A stretch of 64,000 nucleotides of DNA from Bacillota bacterium (GTDB taxonomy: Bacteria > Bacillota > Clostridia > Lachnospirales > Lachnospiraceae). The notes beneath the pieces are model-generated. The model saw only the letters and a program-made list of their open reading frames with translations. It did no database searches and was not told where the DNA came from. Positions 8,200-17,944 of this stretch are shown one piece after another. The DNA lies in the NCBI GenBank assembly GCA_023386315.1, contig JAEWJZ010000013.1:62001-126000 (forward strand), written 5' to 3'. Within the stretch, counting starts at the first letter, position 1, and the number at the start of each line of letters is the position of its first letter. The position numbers and the translations under genes are program-made.

Positions 8200-8982
8200 T
8201 TGGCTGAGAGAAAGATCGTGGTAATAGATGCCGGTCACGGCGGTGCGGACCCGGGTGCATCCTATATTGAGCGGCAGGAAAAAGATGATAACTTAAAACT
8301 TGCGCTTGCTGTCGGGAAGATCCTTGCAGACAACGGAGTTGATGTCAGGTATACAAGAACTGACGATACCTATAATACTCCCCTGGAAAAAGCCATGATG
8401 GCCAATGATGCGGAAGCGGATTTATTTGTTTCCATTCACCGCAATGCCATGCCGGTTCCAGGAACCGGATCTGGAGTTGAGACCGTTGTTTTTGAAAACA
8501 AAGGCGTAGAGGGAATGCTTGCAAAGAATATCGGAGAAGCCCTTGGTGCTGTTGGATTTACCAATTTAGGAACGGTGGAACGCCCGGGGCTGGTAGTGCT
8601 GAGAAGAACAAAGCTTCCCTCTGTCTTGGCAGAGGTTGGATTTATAGATAATGAAGCAGATAATTATCTTTTTGATGATCGCTTTGAGGAGATTGCCCAG
8701 GCCATTGCCAGTGGTATTTTAAATACCATACAGCAGCAGGAAGAGACCCAGATCCAGTATTATCAGGTACAGACCGGTGCTTTCCGGGTGCGTTCTCTGG
8801 CAGAAAACCAGGCTGATATATTAAAATCCCAGGGATTTCCTGCATTTGTAGTTTATGAAGACGGATTATACAAGGTTCGAGTCGGCGCATTCCGAAATAT
8901 GGACAATGCGGTTAAGATGGAGCAGGCTCTCAGGCAGCTGGGGCACAGCACATTTATGGTGAAACGCCCGGCTGTATATTGA
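8200..8982 (+). CDS. N-acetylmuramoyl-L-alanine amidase with C-terminal SPOR domain
   Basis: A 260-residue Amidase_3 enzyme that cleaves the amide link between muramic acid and the stem peptide. It has VIDAGHGGADPGA (first Zn His) at the start, SIHRNAM, and the catalytic Glu region EVGFIDNEADN. Residues about 185-260 form a SPOR domain (YYQVQTGAFR...YKVRVGAFR) that binds denuded glycan. I chose TTG at 8200 because AAAGGAG lies eight bases upstream; a GTG at 8182 would place that site inside the gene. There is no signal peptide, which suggests action on the mother-cell side or non-classical export. A sporulation role is possible. Confidence 0.85.
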   Translation: MAERKIVVIDAGHGGADPGASYIERQEKDDNLKLALAVGKILADNGVDVRYTRTDDTYNTPLEKAMMANDAEADLFVSIHRNAMPVPGTGSGVETVVFENKGVEGMLAKNIGEALGAVGFTNLGTVERPGLVVLRRTKLPSVLAEVGFIDNEADNYLFDDRFEEIAQAIASGILNTIQQQEETQIQYYQVQTGAFRVRSLAENQADILKSQGFPAFVVYEDGLYKVRVGAFRNMDNAVKMEQALRQLGHSTFMVKRPAVY

Positions 8983-8995
8983 GGTTTGGAGGGCG

Positions 8996-9036
8996 GCCGG
9001 AAGGTATGAAAAAGATATCTTCCGGCTGTCTCTTTT
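8996..9036 (+). terminator. Terminator after the amidase gene
   Basis: Stem of about 12 bp: gccggaag (8996-9003) with cttccggc (9019-9026), extended inward by a G-T and three A-T pairs around a short loop, then a T-rich tail. Confidence 0.85.
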
Positions 9037-9044
9037 TCTTTGAC

Positions 9045-9074
9045 TTGACAAGATGCTTCTTTTTGTCGTATGGT
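9045..9074 (+). promoter_or_regulatory. Promoter of the HAD phosphatase gene
   Basis: TTGACA (9045-9050), 18 bp, TATGGT (9069-9074), a short distance before the chosen ATG at 9106. Confidence 0.55.
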
Positions 9075-9105
9075 CTTAATCAGAATGAGCACAGAGGAGA
9101 GAATT

Positions 9106-9750
9106 ATGATTAAGGCAGTAATATTTGATATGGATGGCGTTATTATTGACAGCGAGGGAGTGTATCTGCAATATCAGCTGGAGTTTGCAAAAAAGAAAAA
9201 TCCCGATGTAAGGCTGGAGGATCTGTATCCAATGGTGGGAGCAACGAAACAGGAATGCTGGGAGGTAGTGGAACGGGCAGTTTCCAATGGACAAACCTGG
9301 GAAGAGTTAAGAACAGAATTCCGCCAGAGGGATATCTATGGTGAGATTAATTACCGCAGCATTTACCGGGCGGAGGTAACCGATACATTAAAGCAGCTAA
9401 AACACGCAGGTTTCCGTCTGGCGCTGGCTTCCTCCACCCATTTGGAGCTGGTGGAACGGGTTCTTAAGGAAAATGGAATCCGGGAATATTTTGAGGCAGT
9501 GGTGAGCGGAGAGCAGTTTAAAAAGAGTAAACCCGATCCGGAGATCTATTTGTATACGGCCGGACAGCTCCGGTTAAAGCCGGAAGAATGTCTGGCTGTG
9601 GAGGATTCCACCATTGGAATAACATCTGCACACAGGGCAGGGCTTAAGATTGCGGCAGTGATTGATACAAGGTATGGATTTGACCAGAGTCTTGCGGATT
9701 ATAAGCTGAATCAGGTAAAAGATGTATTAGAAGCGGTAAAAGGGGCATAG
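9106..9750 (+). CDS. HAD-superfamily sugar-phosphatase/phosphoglucomutase-like protein
   Basis: A 214-residue HAD hydrolase. Motif I is DMDGVIIDSE, with the DxD nucleophile and acid near residues 8-10. Motif II Ser/Thr lies in LASSTH, the Lys in KKSKPDPE, and motif IV in VEDSTIG. The small helical cap puts it in the beta-phosphoglucomutase/phosphatase subfamily. The ATG at 9106 follows AGAGGAGA; an ATG 36 bp upstream overlaps the -10 region and is less likely. The substrate is not determinable. Confidence 0.85.
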   Translation: MIKAVIFDMDGVIIDSEGVYLQYQLEFAKKKNPDVRLEDLYPMVGATKQECWEVVERAVSNGQTWEELRTEFRQRDIYGEINYRSIYRAEVTDTLKQLKHAGFRLALASSTHLELVERVLKENGIREYFEAVVSGEQFKKSKPDPEIYLYTAGQLRLKPEECLAVEDSTIGITSAHRAGLKIAAVIDTRYGFDQSLADYKLNQVKDVLEAVKGA

Positions 9751-9784
9751 GATTGGATATACGGATTAATGCAGGAGGCATTGC

Positions 9785-10687
9785 TTGAAGTATATCGGTG
9801 AGCTTTTAAAAGGTGTGATTATTGGTGTGGCAAATATACTGCCTGGCATCAGCGGCGGGGTACTGGCCCTCACCATGGGTGTCTATGATAAGATCATCCA
9901 TGCAGTAAACCGGCTTTTTAAGGAGCCGGCGAAAAGTATAAGGCTTCTCCTTCCCTATGGAATCGGTGCAGTTGCAGGCATTATTTTTCTGTCACTGGTG
10001 TTTGAATATCTATTTCATACCTATCCTCTTCAGACGAAGCTGTCATTTCTTGGATTAATCGGAGGAGGCCTTCCTGCTCTTTCCCGCAAAGCTTTTTCCG
10101 GAAAGAAAAATGACTTATGGAAAGGGATTGTAACTGCCGGTATTACATGCAGTATCGTAATTTTAATTACATATTGGGCAGAGACGGTGATCGCTTCCGG
10201 CCATAGCGGAGAGAGCTTTGCCATGGCATCAGGAGCGGAATATTTATCGTCAGGGAAATACTGGGGTGTGACTCTTTTTGCAGTGGGGCTTCTGGCAGCC
10301 GCTACCATGATTGTACCGGGAGTAAGCGGTTCAATGGTTATGATGATGCTGGGGTTTTATGAGCCTGTTTTACAGACGAACAATGATTGCATCAGAGCAG
10401 CCTGTGCTCTTGATTTTCACAGTCTTATGAAAAACGGAATGGTATTGTTCCCATATTTTTTCGGCATGCTTACAGGTGTTCTTTTATTCGCCAGGGTGGT
10501 GGAGCGTCTTCTGACTCTTTATGAACACCAGATGTACCGGGTGGTCATTGGCCTGGTGGTTTCCTCACCCTTTGTAATTTTATGGGATGTGCCTTGGAAA
10601 ACAGTGGAGATTTATGAACTTCTGGGAGGAATTGCACTGGCGCTCTTAGGTTACGTTGCTGCAGATCTGCTGGGAGGAGAGGGGTAA
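9785..10687 (+). CDS. DUF368 membrane protein (PopT-type polyprenyl-phosphate translocase family)
   Basis: A 300-residue multi-spanning membrane protein with the DUF368 hallmark near the N-terminus (GVANILPGISGGVLALTMG) and a second related element (ATMIVPGVSGSMVMMMLG), i.e. an internal repeat. DUF368 proteins (PopT) were shown to recycle undecaprenyl phosphate across the membrane in other bacteria. That function is inferred here. The start is TTG at 9785, with AGGAGG six bases upstream. It is probably co-transcribed with the HAD gene (34-bp gap). Confidence 0.85.
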   Translation: MKYIGELLKGVIIGVANILPGISGGVLALTMGVYDKIIHAVNRLFKEPAKSIRLLLPYGIGAVAGIIFLSLVFEYLFHTYPLQTKLSFLGLIGGGLPALSRKAFSGKKNDLWKGIVTAGITCSIVILITYWAETVIASGHSGESFAMASGAEYLSSGKYWGVTLFAVGLLAAATMIVPGVSGSMVMMMLGFYEPVLQTNNDCIRAACALDFHSLMKNGMVLFPYFFGMLTGVLLFARVVERLLTLYEHQMYRVVIGLVVSSPFVILWDVPWKTVEIYELLGGIALALLGYVAADLLGGEG

Positions 10688-10708
10688 GTGATTTCCTGAA
10701 ATAAAAAG

Positions 10709-10762
10709 GAGAGGGATATTCATCGGATACAGACTCTGTATCTGACGGAATATCCCTCTTTT
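10709..10762. terminator. Bidirectional terminator between convergent genes
   Basis: Perfect 11-bp stem: gagggatattc (10711-10721) with gaatatccctc (10748-10758), with an inner atacag/ctgtat pairing. Runs of A and T flank both sides, so it can serve both the DUF368 gene and the leftward gene at 10770. Confidence 0.85.
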
Positions 10763-10769
10763 ATGGAGT

Positions 10770-12032
10770 TTAAGAATATTCGGCAATTCTTGTGATGCCC
10801 ACATAGATATGGGAGATCTTATACCAGGTTGCAAAATCAATGACTCCTGTGACCGGCAGCTTGAAGATGGACTGGAACTGGCGGACTGCCTCAGCCGTAT
10901 TTTCTCCAAAGATTCCATCTGCTGTAATCCGGGGAATTCTGGTATAAACACCGGCTATGGTATCCAGCTGTTCCTGGACCTGGCGGACCTTGTCACCGGA
11001 AGCCCCTATAGATAAATTAGATCCCGGGAATGAAGAGGGAACACCGGAAACCCGCTCTGCAGTATTGATGTACATGTTGCTTCCATAATAATTACGGAGA
11101 ATTTCGATGGCTGTATAGCCCTGCTGTCCTAACGTGTTGCTTCCCCATTGTGACATCCAGTTTGGACAGGTTACCCGGTTTCCGTCGCAGTACTGGGTTA
11201 AGATTGGCTGTTTGATACCTGGCCGGGATAAGTAGCTGTTAAAGATTTCATCAACAATCTGAGATATACTTTCATAAATATTTCTGCCGTAGATCCATTT
11301 ATGGTCAAAGGCGGTGGAGGAAGTTATGGTGAAGTTATAACCCTGATTCCTGTACCATTCCGTATAAACGCGGTTTAAGGTAAAACTCATAATTGCCAGA
11401 ACATTGGCAATTATTGTTTCTCTTGGCCAGGTAGCATAAATTTCACTGGAAGCGACATTTTTAATATAATCGCCATAAGGGACATAATAATTCGTTGCTG
11501 TCGGATCGGTAGGTACGCCGTCATGAACGATAATCGTCTGGGGAACGACAACCCGGCTTAATACGATTTCGCCGGTTTCTGCAACTGGTTTTACCTCAGC
11601 CTCTGCAATTTTTGGAGGATAATCGCCGTATAGAGTATGATCGGGTATGGTAATCGGAACATCTGGAGTTGTCTCGTCTTTGACAGGCGTCATACGGACT
11701 GGCTGAATCGCCTCCGCGTCTGCCAGGATCTGTGTTCCGGAGATGGCCACGGGTTCGAAGCCCTGTGCAGTGATAAAAAGAGTATATTCCGAATACGGCT
11801 GCTGCAGTCCGGGTGATAAACTTAAGTCTACGGGCGGTGCTGATAAGCTTACGGTTTCGGACTGTCCGGAACTATCCGTAGTAACCGTTTCTAAAATGCT
11901 GTCGGGTTCTCCTGTAAAGGAGATGGAAATTTCTGCGTCCTGGATCGGGTAGTTATTTTCCGAAGATACCACATCTACCTGAAGAGAGCCGGAAGAAGCT
12001 GTTTCCTGGGCAGTGGTCATATATGGATTCAT
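10770..12032 (-). CDS. SpoIID-like protein with C-terminal peptidoglycan-binding domain
   Basis: A 420-residue protein. Residues about 15-115 look like a carboxypeptidase-regulatory/Ig-like beta domain. About 165-325 resemble the SpoIID/LytB domain (NVLAIMSFTLNR...ILTQYCDG...MSQWGSNTLGQQGYTAIEILRNYYG). About 340-405 form a PG_binding_1 domain (SIGASGDKVRQVQEQL...ITADGIFGENTAEAVRQFQ). SpoIID proteins are lytic transglycosylases or amidase enhancers in spore engulfment. There is no signal peptide. AAGGGG precedes the ATG on the minus strand. It is probably a sporulation or cell-wall protein, but catalytic ability is unproven. Confidence 0.72.
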   Translation of the reverse strand: MNPYMTTAQETASSGSLQVDVVSSENNYPIQDAEISISFTGEPDSILETVTTDSSGQSETVSLSAPPVDLSLSPGLQQPYSEYTLFITAQGFEPVAISGTQILADAEAIQPVRMTPVKDETTPDVPITIPDHTLYGDYPPKIAEAEVKPVAETGEIVLSRVVVPQTIIVHDGVPTDPTATNYYVPYGDYIKNVASSEIYATWPRETIIANVLAIMSFTLNRVYTEWYRNQGYNFTITSSTAFDHKWIYGRNIYESISQIVDEIFNSYLSRPGIKQPILTQYCDGNRVTCPNWMSQWGSNTLGQQGYTAIEILRNYYGSNMYINTAERVSGVPSSFPGSNLSIGASGDKVRQVQEQLDTIAGVYTRIPRITADGIFGENTAEAVRQFQSIFKLPVTGVIDFATWYKISHIYVGITRIAEYS

Positions 12033-12092
12033 AAATAGCCCCTTATTGGAATGATTATTAATAATATATTAGCTCATTTGGGCAATGATTAC

Positions 12093-12141
12093 AAAAGCCC
12101 CGCATAAAACCAAATAAATCAGTTTTTGCGGGGGCTTTTTT
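12093..12141. terminator. Terminator hairpin between two leftward genes
   Basis: agccccgca (about 12096-12104) pairs with tgcgggggct (about 12127-12136). A long T-run follows on the plus strand and a shorter one on the minus strand, where it would end the small gene at 12140. Confidence 0.7.
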
Positions 12142-12337
12142 AAAAGAAAGATGTTTTGGGTTCATGGAACATGGACTCTACGTAGTTTCTCATTTCATTG
12201 CGGCTTTCAATGTCTCTTGCACCGTTGATAATGCGGTTTTGTTCGTCTTTGGAGAGTCCGGCAAACCGTACCATAATGTCTGAATGCTGTGCCAGTTCCA
12301 TGGTAAATCCGATGGGAAGTTCATTGTTATCAATCAT
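12140..12337 (-). CDS. Small conserved-looking hypothetical protein
   Basis: A 65-residue, charged, soluble-looking protein starting MIDNNELPIGFTMEL, with a mostly helical pattern and no cysteines or signal sequence. A good GAGGTGAT ribosome site sits upstream of the ATG, and a terminator follows, so it looks like a real gene. I do not recognise the family and give no function. It is separated from the SpoIID-like gene by a terminator and is probably a separate transcript. Confidence 0.65.
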   Translation of the reverse strand: MIDNNELPIGFTMELAQHSDIMVRFAGLSKDEQNRIINGARDIESRNEMRNYVESMFHEPKTSFF

Positions 12338-12497
12338 GATTTATCACCTCATGAATAGTTTGTTCGAAGTTGGGAGAAAGTATACGAAAATGTATAATAT
12401 TAATTGTTTTGCATAAATATACAATATGCGTGATTAAAATATCTGAAAAAAGAAAAATAATGCATAAAAAGTAGATTAATAAATTATAAAAAAACAG
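12338..12497. other. AT-rich divergent intergenic region
   Basis: Very A+T-rich stretch between the small leftward gene and the car promoter. It should hold the leftward promoter, but no single -35/-10 pair stands out. No gene seen. Confidence 0.4.
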
Positions 12498-12526
12498 TTG
12501 AAATATGTCGCGGGATAATGTATAAT
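12498..12526 (+). promoter_or_regulatory. Promoter of carAB
   Basis: TTGAAA (12498-12503), exactly 17 bp, TATAAT (12521-12526). Transcription would start near 12533, leaving a leader of about 115 nt before carA. Confidence 0.75.
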
Positions 12527-12565
12527 CTATTCAATTTGGGTTGATACCAGTCAGCTGCAAATTGA

Positions 12566-12637
12566 CATGGACAATTATTAAGAAACACCCTACGGGTATC
12601 CCTTTATGTCCAAAGAGCATGGACTATTATTAAGAAA
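12566..12637 (+). repeat. Pair of 20-bp direct repeats in the car leader
   Basis: Two copies of catggac-W-attattaagaaa at 12566-12585 and 12618-12637 differ at one base. The second runs into the carA ribosome site (aaagga); the first is followed by cacccta instead. A short hairpin accc-tac-gggt lies between them. No terminator or recognisable PyrR site was found. Confidence 0.8.
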
Positions 12638-12648
12638 GGATTGGGACT

Positions 12649-13734
12649 TTGCGTATGAAAGCTTTTTTAATACTGGAAGACGGCACTGTTTTTACAGGCA
12701 CGAGCATTGGTTCAACACGGGAAGTGATCAGTGAGATCGTATTCAATACTTCCATGACGGGTTATTTAGAAGTCCTCACCGACCCATCCTACGCGGGACA
12801 GGCAGTTGTGATGACATATCCTCTAATTGGTAATTACGGCATTTGTCAGGAAGATATGGAGTCATGCAAACCTTGGCCGGATGGCTACATTGTCAGAGAA
12901 TTATCTAGAATCCCCAGCAACTTTAGAAGCGAGGATACCATTCAGCATTTCTTAGAAAGTAACGACATTCCAGGTATCAGTGGTATCGATACGAGAGCCC
13001 TAACAAAAATCTTAAGAGAAAAAGGTACAATGAACGGCATGATCACAACCGATGAAGGATTTGATCTTGACGAAGTCATTTCGCGTATGAAAACATATTC
13101 CGTTACCGGCGTTGTGAAGGCAACCACCTGTAAGGAATCCTATGTGCTTCCCGGTGAAGGCAAGCGGGTGGCGCTGTTAGATTTAGGTGCTAAAAAGAAT
13201 ATTGCACGGTCCTTAAATGAGAGGGGCTGTGAGGTTACTGTATATCCGGCAGATACGAAGGCAGAAGCAATTCTTTCCACTGATCCAGATGGAATTATGC
13301 TGTCAAACGGCCCTGGAGATCCCAAGGAATGCACAGACATTATTAAGGAAATCCGCAAACTGTATGAATCAGAAGTCCCCATATTTGCAATCTGCCTGGG
13401 GCACCAGCTGATGGCACTGGCGACCGGCGCTGATACCCATAAGCTGAAATACGGACACAGAGGCGGCAACCACCCGGTTAAGGATTTAGAAACCGGAAGG
13501 GTATACATCTCTTCACAGAACCACGGATATGTGGTGGACGAGGATACTGTGGATCCAGCTGTGGCAGTTCCTGCATTTGTGAATGTTAACGACGGAACAA
13601 ATGAAGGTATGAAATATACCGGAAAGAACATATTTACCGTACAGTACCACCCGGAAGCATGTCCGGGACCTCAGGATTCCAGCTACTTATTTGACCGTTT
13701 TATAAACATGATGGAGGTGGGAAAGAATGCCTAA
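12649..13734 (+). CDS. carA: Carbamoyl-phosphate synthase small subunit
   Basis: A 361-residue subunit that hydrolyses glutamine and passes ammonia to CarB for carbamoyl phosphate (arginine and pyrimidine synthesis). The N-terminal CPSase domain ([12 protein letters not shown]...) is followed by a class I amidotransferase domain with the nucleophile Cys in [10 protein letters not shown] and the His-Glu pair in YHPEA. The start is uncertain. TTG at 12649 is eight bases from AAAGGA; ATG at 12655 is eight bases from a weaker GGGA. Its stop overlaps the carB start by eight bases (ATGCCTAA). Confidence 0.95.
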   Translation: MRMKAFLILEDGTVFTGTSIGSTREVISEIVFNTSMTGYLEVLTDPSYAGQAVVMTYPLIGNYGICQEDMESCKPWPDGYIVRELSRIPSNFRSEDTIQHFLESNDIPGISGIDTRALTKILREKGTMNGMITTDEGFDLDEVISRMKTYSVTGVVKATTCKESYVLPGEGKRVALLDLGAKKNIARSLNERGCEVTVYPADTKAEAILSTDPDGIMLSNGPGDPKECTDIIKEIRKLYESEVPIFAICLGHQLMALATGADTHKLKYGHRGGNHPVKDLETGRVYISSQNHGYVVDEDTVDPAVAVPAFVNVNDGTNEGMKYTGKNIFTVQYHPEACPGPQDSSYLFDRFINMMEVGKNA

Positions 13735-16700
13735 GAATCAGGATATCAAAAAAGTACTAGTCCTTGGATCCGGTCCGATTATCATCGGTCAGGCAGCAGA
13801 ATTTGATTATGCGGGAACGCAGGCATGCCGTTCTTTAAAAGAAGAAGGAATAGAGGTTGTGCTTTTAAACTCCAATCCTGCAACCATCATGACGGATAAA
13901 GATATTGCTGATAAGGTTTATATCGAACCGCTGACTGTAGAGGTTGTTGAGCAGCTGATTTTAAAAGAAAGACCGGACAGCGTTCTGCCTACACTTGGAG
14001 GCCAGGCAGGCTTAAACCTTGCCATGGAGCTTGAAGATAAGGGATTTTTCCAAAAGAATAATATCCGCCTCATCGGAACCACTGCACTGACTATTAAAAA
14101 GGCAGAAGACCGGGAGCTGTTTAAGGAAACCATGGAGAAGATCGGTGAGCCGGTAGCTCCCTCTGATATCGTTGAAAATGTGGAAGATGGTTTAAGAATT
14201 GCGGAAGAAATCGGTTATCCCATCGTTTTACGCCCGGCTTATACACTGGGAGGCTCCGGCGGCGGTATTGCTGAAAATCCGGCCCAGTGCCGTGAGATTC
14301 TTGAAAACGGACTCCGTTTGTCCCGTGTTGGCCAGGTTCTGGTGGAACGCTGTATTTCAGGCTGGAAAGAGATTGAATATGAAGTAATGCGGGACGGTGC
14401 AGGCAATGTAATTACTGTCTGCAACATGGAAAACCTGGATCCGGTAGGCGTTCACACAGGTGACAGCATCGTAGTAGCTCCCTCCCAGACACTGGGAGAC
14501 AAGGAATACCAGATGCTTCGTACATCTGCATTAAAGATCATCAGCGAATTAGGCATTACAGGCGGCTGCAACGTTCAGTACGCCCTTCACCCGGAGAGCT
14601 TTGAATACTGTGTGATCGAGGTAAATCCCCGAGTCAGCCGTTCCTCTGCTCTGGCTTCCAAGGCAACCGGATATCCAATTGCCAAGGTTGCTGCCAAGAT
14701 CGCTCTGGGATATACCCTTGATGAGATTAAAAATGCGGTAACGAAGAAAACCTATGCAAGCTTCGAGCCTATGCTGGACTATTGTGTCGTTAAGATGCCG
14801 CGCCTTCCGTTTGACAAGTTTTTAAGCGCCAAGAGAACACTTGGTACCCAGATGAAGGCGACCGGTGAGGTAATGAGTATCTGTACCAATTTTGAAGGCG
14901 GCTTAATGAAAGCGATCCGTTCTCTGGAACAGCATGTGGACAGCTTAATGTCATATGACTATACAGGGCTCACTGATGACCAGCTGACAGAAACCCTTCA
15001 TCTGATCGATGACAGAAGGATCTGGGTGATCGCTGAGGCATTGCGAAGAGGCTTTACCTATGAACTTATCCATGATATCACAAAGATTGATGTCTGGTTT
15101 ATTGATAAGCTGGCAATTCTTGTGGAGATGGAGGAAGAATTAAAGAAAGGCCCTCTTACCACTGAGCTGCTAAAAGAAGCGAAGAGACTGGAGTTCCCTG
15201 ATACGGTAATTTCAAGACTGACCGGTATATCTATAGAAGAAATCCATCAGACAAGAAAAGATAATGGGATAACAGCTGCCTTTAAGATGGTAGACACCTG
15301 TGCGGCTGAATTCGCGGCAGAGACGCCTTATTACTACTCCTGCTTTGGAAGTGAAAACGAAGCGGAGCAGACCACAGGAAGAAAAAAGGTTCTGGTATTA
15401 GGCTCCGGTCCAATCCGAATCGGCCAGGGAATTGAATTTGATTTCTGTTCTGTTCACAGTACATGGAGCTTCAGCAAAGAAGGCTATGAGACCATTATCG
15501 TCAATAACAATCCGGAAACAGTCAGTACGGATTTTGATATTGCAGATAAGCTGTACTTTGAACCTCTTACTCCGGAAGATGTGGAAAGCATTGTTGATAT
15601 TGAAAAACCGGACGGAGCTGTGGTACAGTTCGGCGGACAGACAGCCATTAAGCTGACAGAGGCATTAATGAAGATGGGAGTTCCCATTCTTGGAACAGCG
15701 GCAGAAGATGTGGATGCAGCGGAAGACAGAGAGCTTTTTGATAAGATTCTGGAAGAATGCCAGATTCCAAGACCTGCAGGACAGACCGTATTTACAGCAG
15801 AAGAGGCCAGGATAGCAGCAGCAAAGCTTGGTTATCCGGTTCTTGTGAGACCTTCCTATGTACTGGGTGGCCAGGGTATGCAGATTGCCATTTCTGATAA
15901 GGATATAGATGAATTTATCGCAATCATCAACCAGATCGCTCAGGAGCACCCCATTTTAGTTGATAAATATATTGTGGGTAAAGAGATTGAGGTAGATGCA
16001 GTCTGTGACGGAGAAGACATTCTCATACCTGGAATCATGGAGCATATTGAACGGGCAGGTGTTCACTCAGGTGACAGCATCTCCGTATATCCGGCCCAGA
16101 GCTTAAACGAAGAGATCAAAGACAAACTTGTGGAATACACCAGAAGACTTGCAAGGGCGCTTCATGTAAAGGGAATGATCAACATTCAGTTTATTGTCAG
16201 CGGAGAAGAGGTCTATGTCATCGAGGTAAATCCCCGGTCTTCCCGTACGGTGCCATATATCAGCAAGGTGACTGGAATCCCCATTGTACCCCTGGCAACC
16301 AGAGTGATCTGCGGCCATACCATTAAAGAGCTTGGATATAAGCCGGGGCTTCAGCCGGAAGCAGATTACATCGCAGTGAAGATGCCGGTGTTCTCTTTTG
16401 AAAAGATCCGGGGTGCAGATATCAGTCTGGGACCTGAGATGAAGTCAACAGGAGAGTGTCTGGGAATTGCAAAGACCTTTAATGAGGCACTTTACAAAGC
16501 CTTTGCAGGATCAGGAATCAAGCTTCCCAAGCATAAGAACATGATCATTACGGTAAAGGATTCTGATAAGGAAGAGATTATCGATATCGCACGCAGATTT
16601 AAAGATCAGGGTTACAAGATCTTCTCTACGGCTGGTACGGCAAAGGTGTTAAATGATAACGGAATCAAAGCATTCCAGGTTCGCAAGCTGGAACAGGAGT

Positions 16701-16930
16701 CCCCCAACCTCCTGGATCTGATTCTGGGCCATGAGATTGACCTGGTTATCGATACCCCGCCTCAGGGCGCAGACAGAAGCAAGGATGGTTTTGTGATCCG
16801 CAGAAATGCAATCGAAACCGGCGTGACCGTGCTTACGTCTTTAGATACGGCAGCAGCCCTCGTAACCAGCATGGAAAACAGAGCGAAGGAGCTCACCCTG
16901 ATTGACATTGCTTTAGTTAAAAATGTATAA
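13727..16930 (+). CDS. carB: Carbamoyl-phosphate synthase large subunit
   Basis: A 1067-residue enzyme with two homologous synthetase halves. The first begins [23 protein letters not shown] and the second [21 protein letters not shown] (about residue 552), each with an ATP-grasp domain. A C-terminal MGS-like allosteric domain covers about 940-1067. It catalyses carbamoyl phosphate synthesis from bicarbonate, ammonia and two ATP, with CarA as partner. Full length for the family, and translationally coupled to carA. Confidence 0.97.
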   Translation: MPKNQDIKKVLVLGSGPIIIGQAAEFDYAGTQACRSLKEEGIEVVLLNSNPATIMTDKDIADKVYIEPLTVEVVEQLILKERPDSVLPTLGGQAGLNLAMELEDKGFFQKNNIRLIGTTALTIKKAEDRELFKETMEKIGEPVAPSDIVENVEDGLRIAEEIGYPIVLRPAYTLGGSGGGIAENPAQCREILENGLRLSRVGQVLVERCISGWKEIEYEVMRDGAGNVITVCNMENLDPVGVHTGDSIVVAPSQTLGDKEYQMLRTSALKIISELGITGGCNVQYALHPESFEYCVIEVNPRVSRSSALASKATGYPIAKVAAKIALGYTLDEIKNAVTKKTYASFEPMLDYCVVKMPRLPFDKFLSAKRTLGTQMKATGEVMSICTNFEGGLMKAIRSLEQHVDSLMSYDYTGLTDDQLTETLHLIDDRRIWVIAEALRRGFTYELIHDITKIDVWFIDKLAILVEMEEELKKGPLTTELLKEAKRLEFPDTVISRLTGISIEEIHQTRKDNGITAAFKMVDTCAAEFAAETPYYYSCFGSENEAEQTTGRKKVLVLGSGPIRIGQGIEFDFCSVHSTWSFSKEGYETIIVNNNPETVSTDFDIADKLYFEPLTPEDVESIVDIEKPDGAVVQFGGQTAIKLTEALMKMGVPILGTAAEDVDAAEDRELFDKILEECQIPRPAGQTVFTAEEARIAAAKLGYPVLVRPSYVLGGQGMQIAISDKDIDEFIAIINQIAQEHPILVDKYIVGKEIEVDAVCDGEDILIPGIMEHIERAGVHSGDSISVYPAQSLNEEIKDKLVEYTRRLARALHVKGMINIQFIVSGEEVYVIEVNPRSSRTVPYISKVTGIPIVPLATRVICGHTIKELGYKPGLQPEADYIAVKMPVFSFEKIRGADISLGPEMKSTGECLGIAKTFNEALYKAFAGSGIKLPKHKNMIITVKDSDKEEIIDIARRFKDQGYKIFSTAGTAKVLNDNGIKAFQVRKLEQESPNLLDLILGHEIDLVIDTPPQGADRSKDGFVIRRNAIETGVTVLTSLDTAAALVTSMENRAKELTLIDIALVKNV

Positions 16931-16944
16931 GGAATCACAATATC

Positions 16945-17253
16945 ATGGTATTTTATATTAATAAACAGGCTGTAGAAATTAAAACCAGGTTTGAAAACGC
17001 GCCCTTAACTTCCCCCAATGAGGCGTGTGCGGCAATGGGAATGCTATATAAGATCTACGGTCTGCCTGTTCCGGAAAAAAAAGAGATGGTCAGTGATATG
17101 AAGAAGGATTTTCATGAGGCAGTTGGAAAGCTTCCGGTTCCGTCGGAATATGCAGCTAAAATCATCAGCCTTCTTGATGAGTACTATAAAGATGATCGGG
17201 TAACAGATGAAATATATGAGCTGTTGAAATACAGCTATGAAGAACAGCGTTAA
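16945..17253 (+). CDS. Unknown small protein downstream of carB
   Basis: A 102-residue, probably cytoplasmic helical protein (MVFYINKQAVEIKTRF...) with no cysteine pairs, signal or membrane segment. It starts 14 bp after carB with AAGGAA upstream and is followed by a strong terminator, so it is the third gene of the car transcript. I do not recognise the family. Position suggests an accessory link to pyrimidine/arginine metabolism, but no motif supports that. Confidence 0.7.
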   Translation: MVFYINKQAVEIKTRFENAPLTSPNEACAAMGMLYKIYGLPVPEKKEMVSDMKKDFHEAVGKLPVPSEYAAKIISLLDEYYKDDRVTDEIYELLKYSYEEQR

Positions 17254-17265
17254 TAAATATTAAAA

Positions 17266-17316
17266 TTGAAAAAACACCTTTCGCATATAATAATGAAGCG
17301 AAAGGTGTTTTTTCAA
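17266..17316. terminator. Strong bidirectional terminator between car operon and cotJ operon
   Basis: Perfect 19-bp inverted repeat: arms at 17266-17284 and 17298-17316 with a 13-base loop. It carries A-runs and T-runs on each side, so it works for both converging operons. Confidence 0.92.
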
Positions 17317-17326
17317 TTTTAGAATC

Positions 17327-17944
17327 TTACATTTGTTTTTTTACAAACTGCTTGTCAAATTCCGGATTATAATAATAGAAGTTTTTCGGATTCAACGTAG
17401 TCTTTATCTTTTCCAGTGCTTCTCCGAATCTCTGGAAGTGAACCACTTCCCGCGCCCGCAGGAATTTAAGCGGCTCCCTTACATCTGGGTCTGTAATCAC
17501 ACGGATTAAATTATCATAGGTGGTTCTTGCTTTCTGTTCCGCTGCCAGATCTTCCACCAGATCGGTGATTGCATCGCCCTTGGACTGGAATTCGCAGGCA
17601 TTAAAAGGCACTCCTGCTGCAGCTGTAGGCCAAAGCGCGGTAGTATGATCGATATAATAAACATCAAAACCAGCCGTTTTTGCCTGCTCCGTGGTCAGGT
17701 TTTTGGTGAGCTGGTAAATAATGGAGCAGACCATCTCCAAATGCCCCAGCTCTTCCGTTCCGATATCGGTTAAAAGTCCGCCCACTTCCTTGCATGGCAT
17801 GGAATATCTTTGGGAAAGATAACGCATGGAGGCTGCCAGCTCTCCGTCTGGTCCGCCAAACTGGCTGATAATCAGAGAAGCTGTTTTGGGGCAGGTATTT
17901 TTAATATTAACAGGGAATTGCAGTCTTTTTTCATAAGTCCACAT
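17327..17944 (-). CDS. cotJC: Spore coat protein CotJC, manganese-catalase-like
   Basis: A 205-residue ferritin-like four-helix protein starting MWTYEKRLQFPV, the standard CotJC start. Metal-ligand motifs are EELGHLEMV, EQKARTTYDNL and REVVHFQRFGEAL, as in Mn catalases. It is deposited in the spore coat and may remove peroxide. The ATG at 17944 follows AAGGAGGTG; longer upstream frames are rejected. The stop of cotJB overlaps this start (TAATG), showing translational coupling. Confidence 0.94.
   Translation of the reverse strand: MWTYEKRLQFPVNIKNTCPKTASLIISQFGGPDGELAASMRYLSQRYSMPCKEVGGLLTDIGTEELGHLEMVCSIIYQLTKNLTTEQAKTAGFDVYYIDHTTALWPTAAAGVPFNACEFQSKGDAITDLVEDLAAEQKARTTYDNLIRVITDPDVREPLKFLRAREVVHFQRFGEALEKIKTTLNPKNFYYYNPEFDKQFVKKQM

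Noticed and set aside
12533..12648. PyrR-type attenuator in front of carAB
   Set aside because: No terminator hairpin with T-run and no clear PyrR-binding loop; only direct repeats and a 4-bp hairpin are present.
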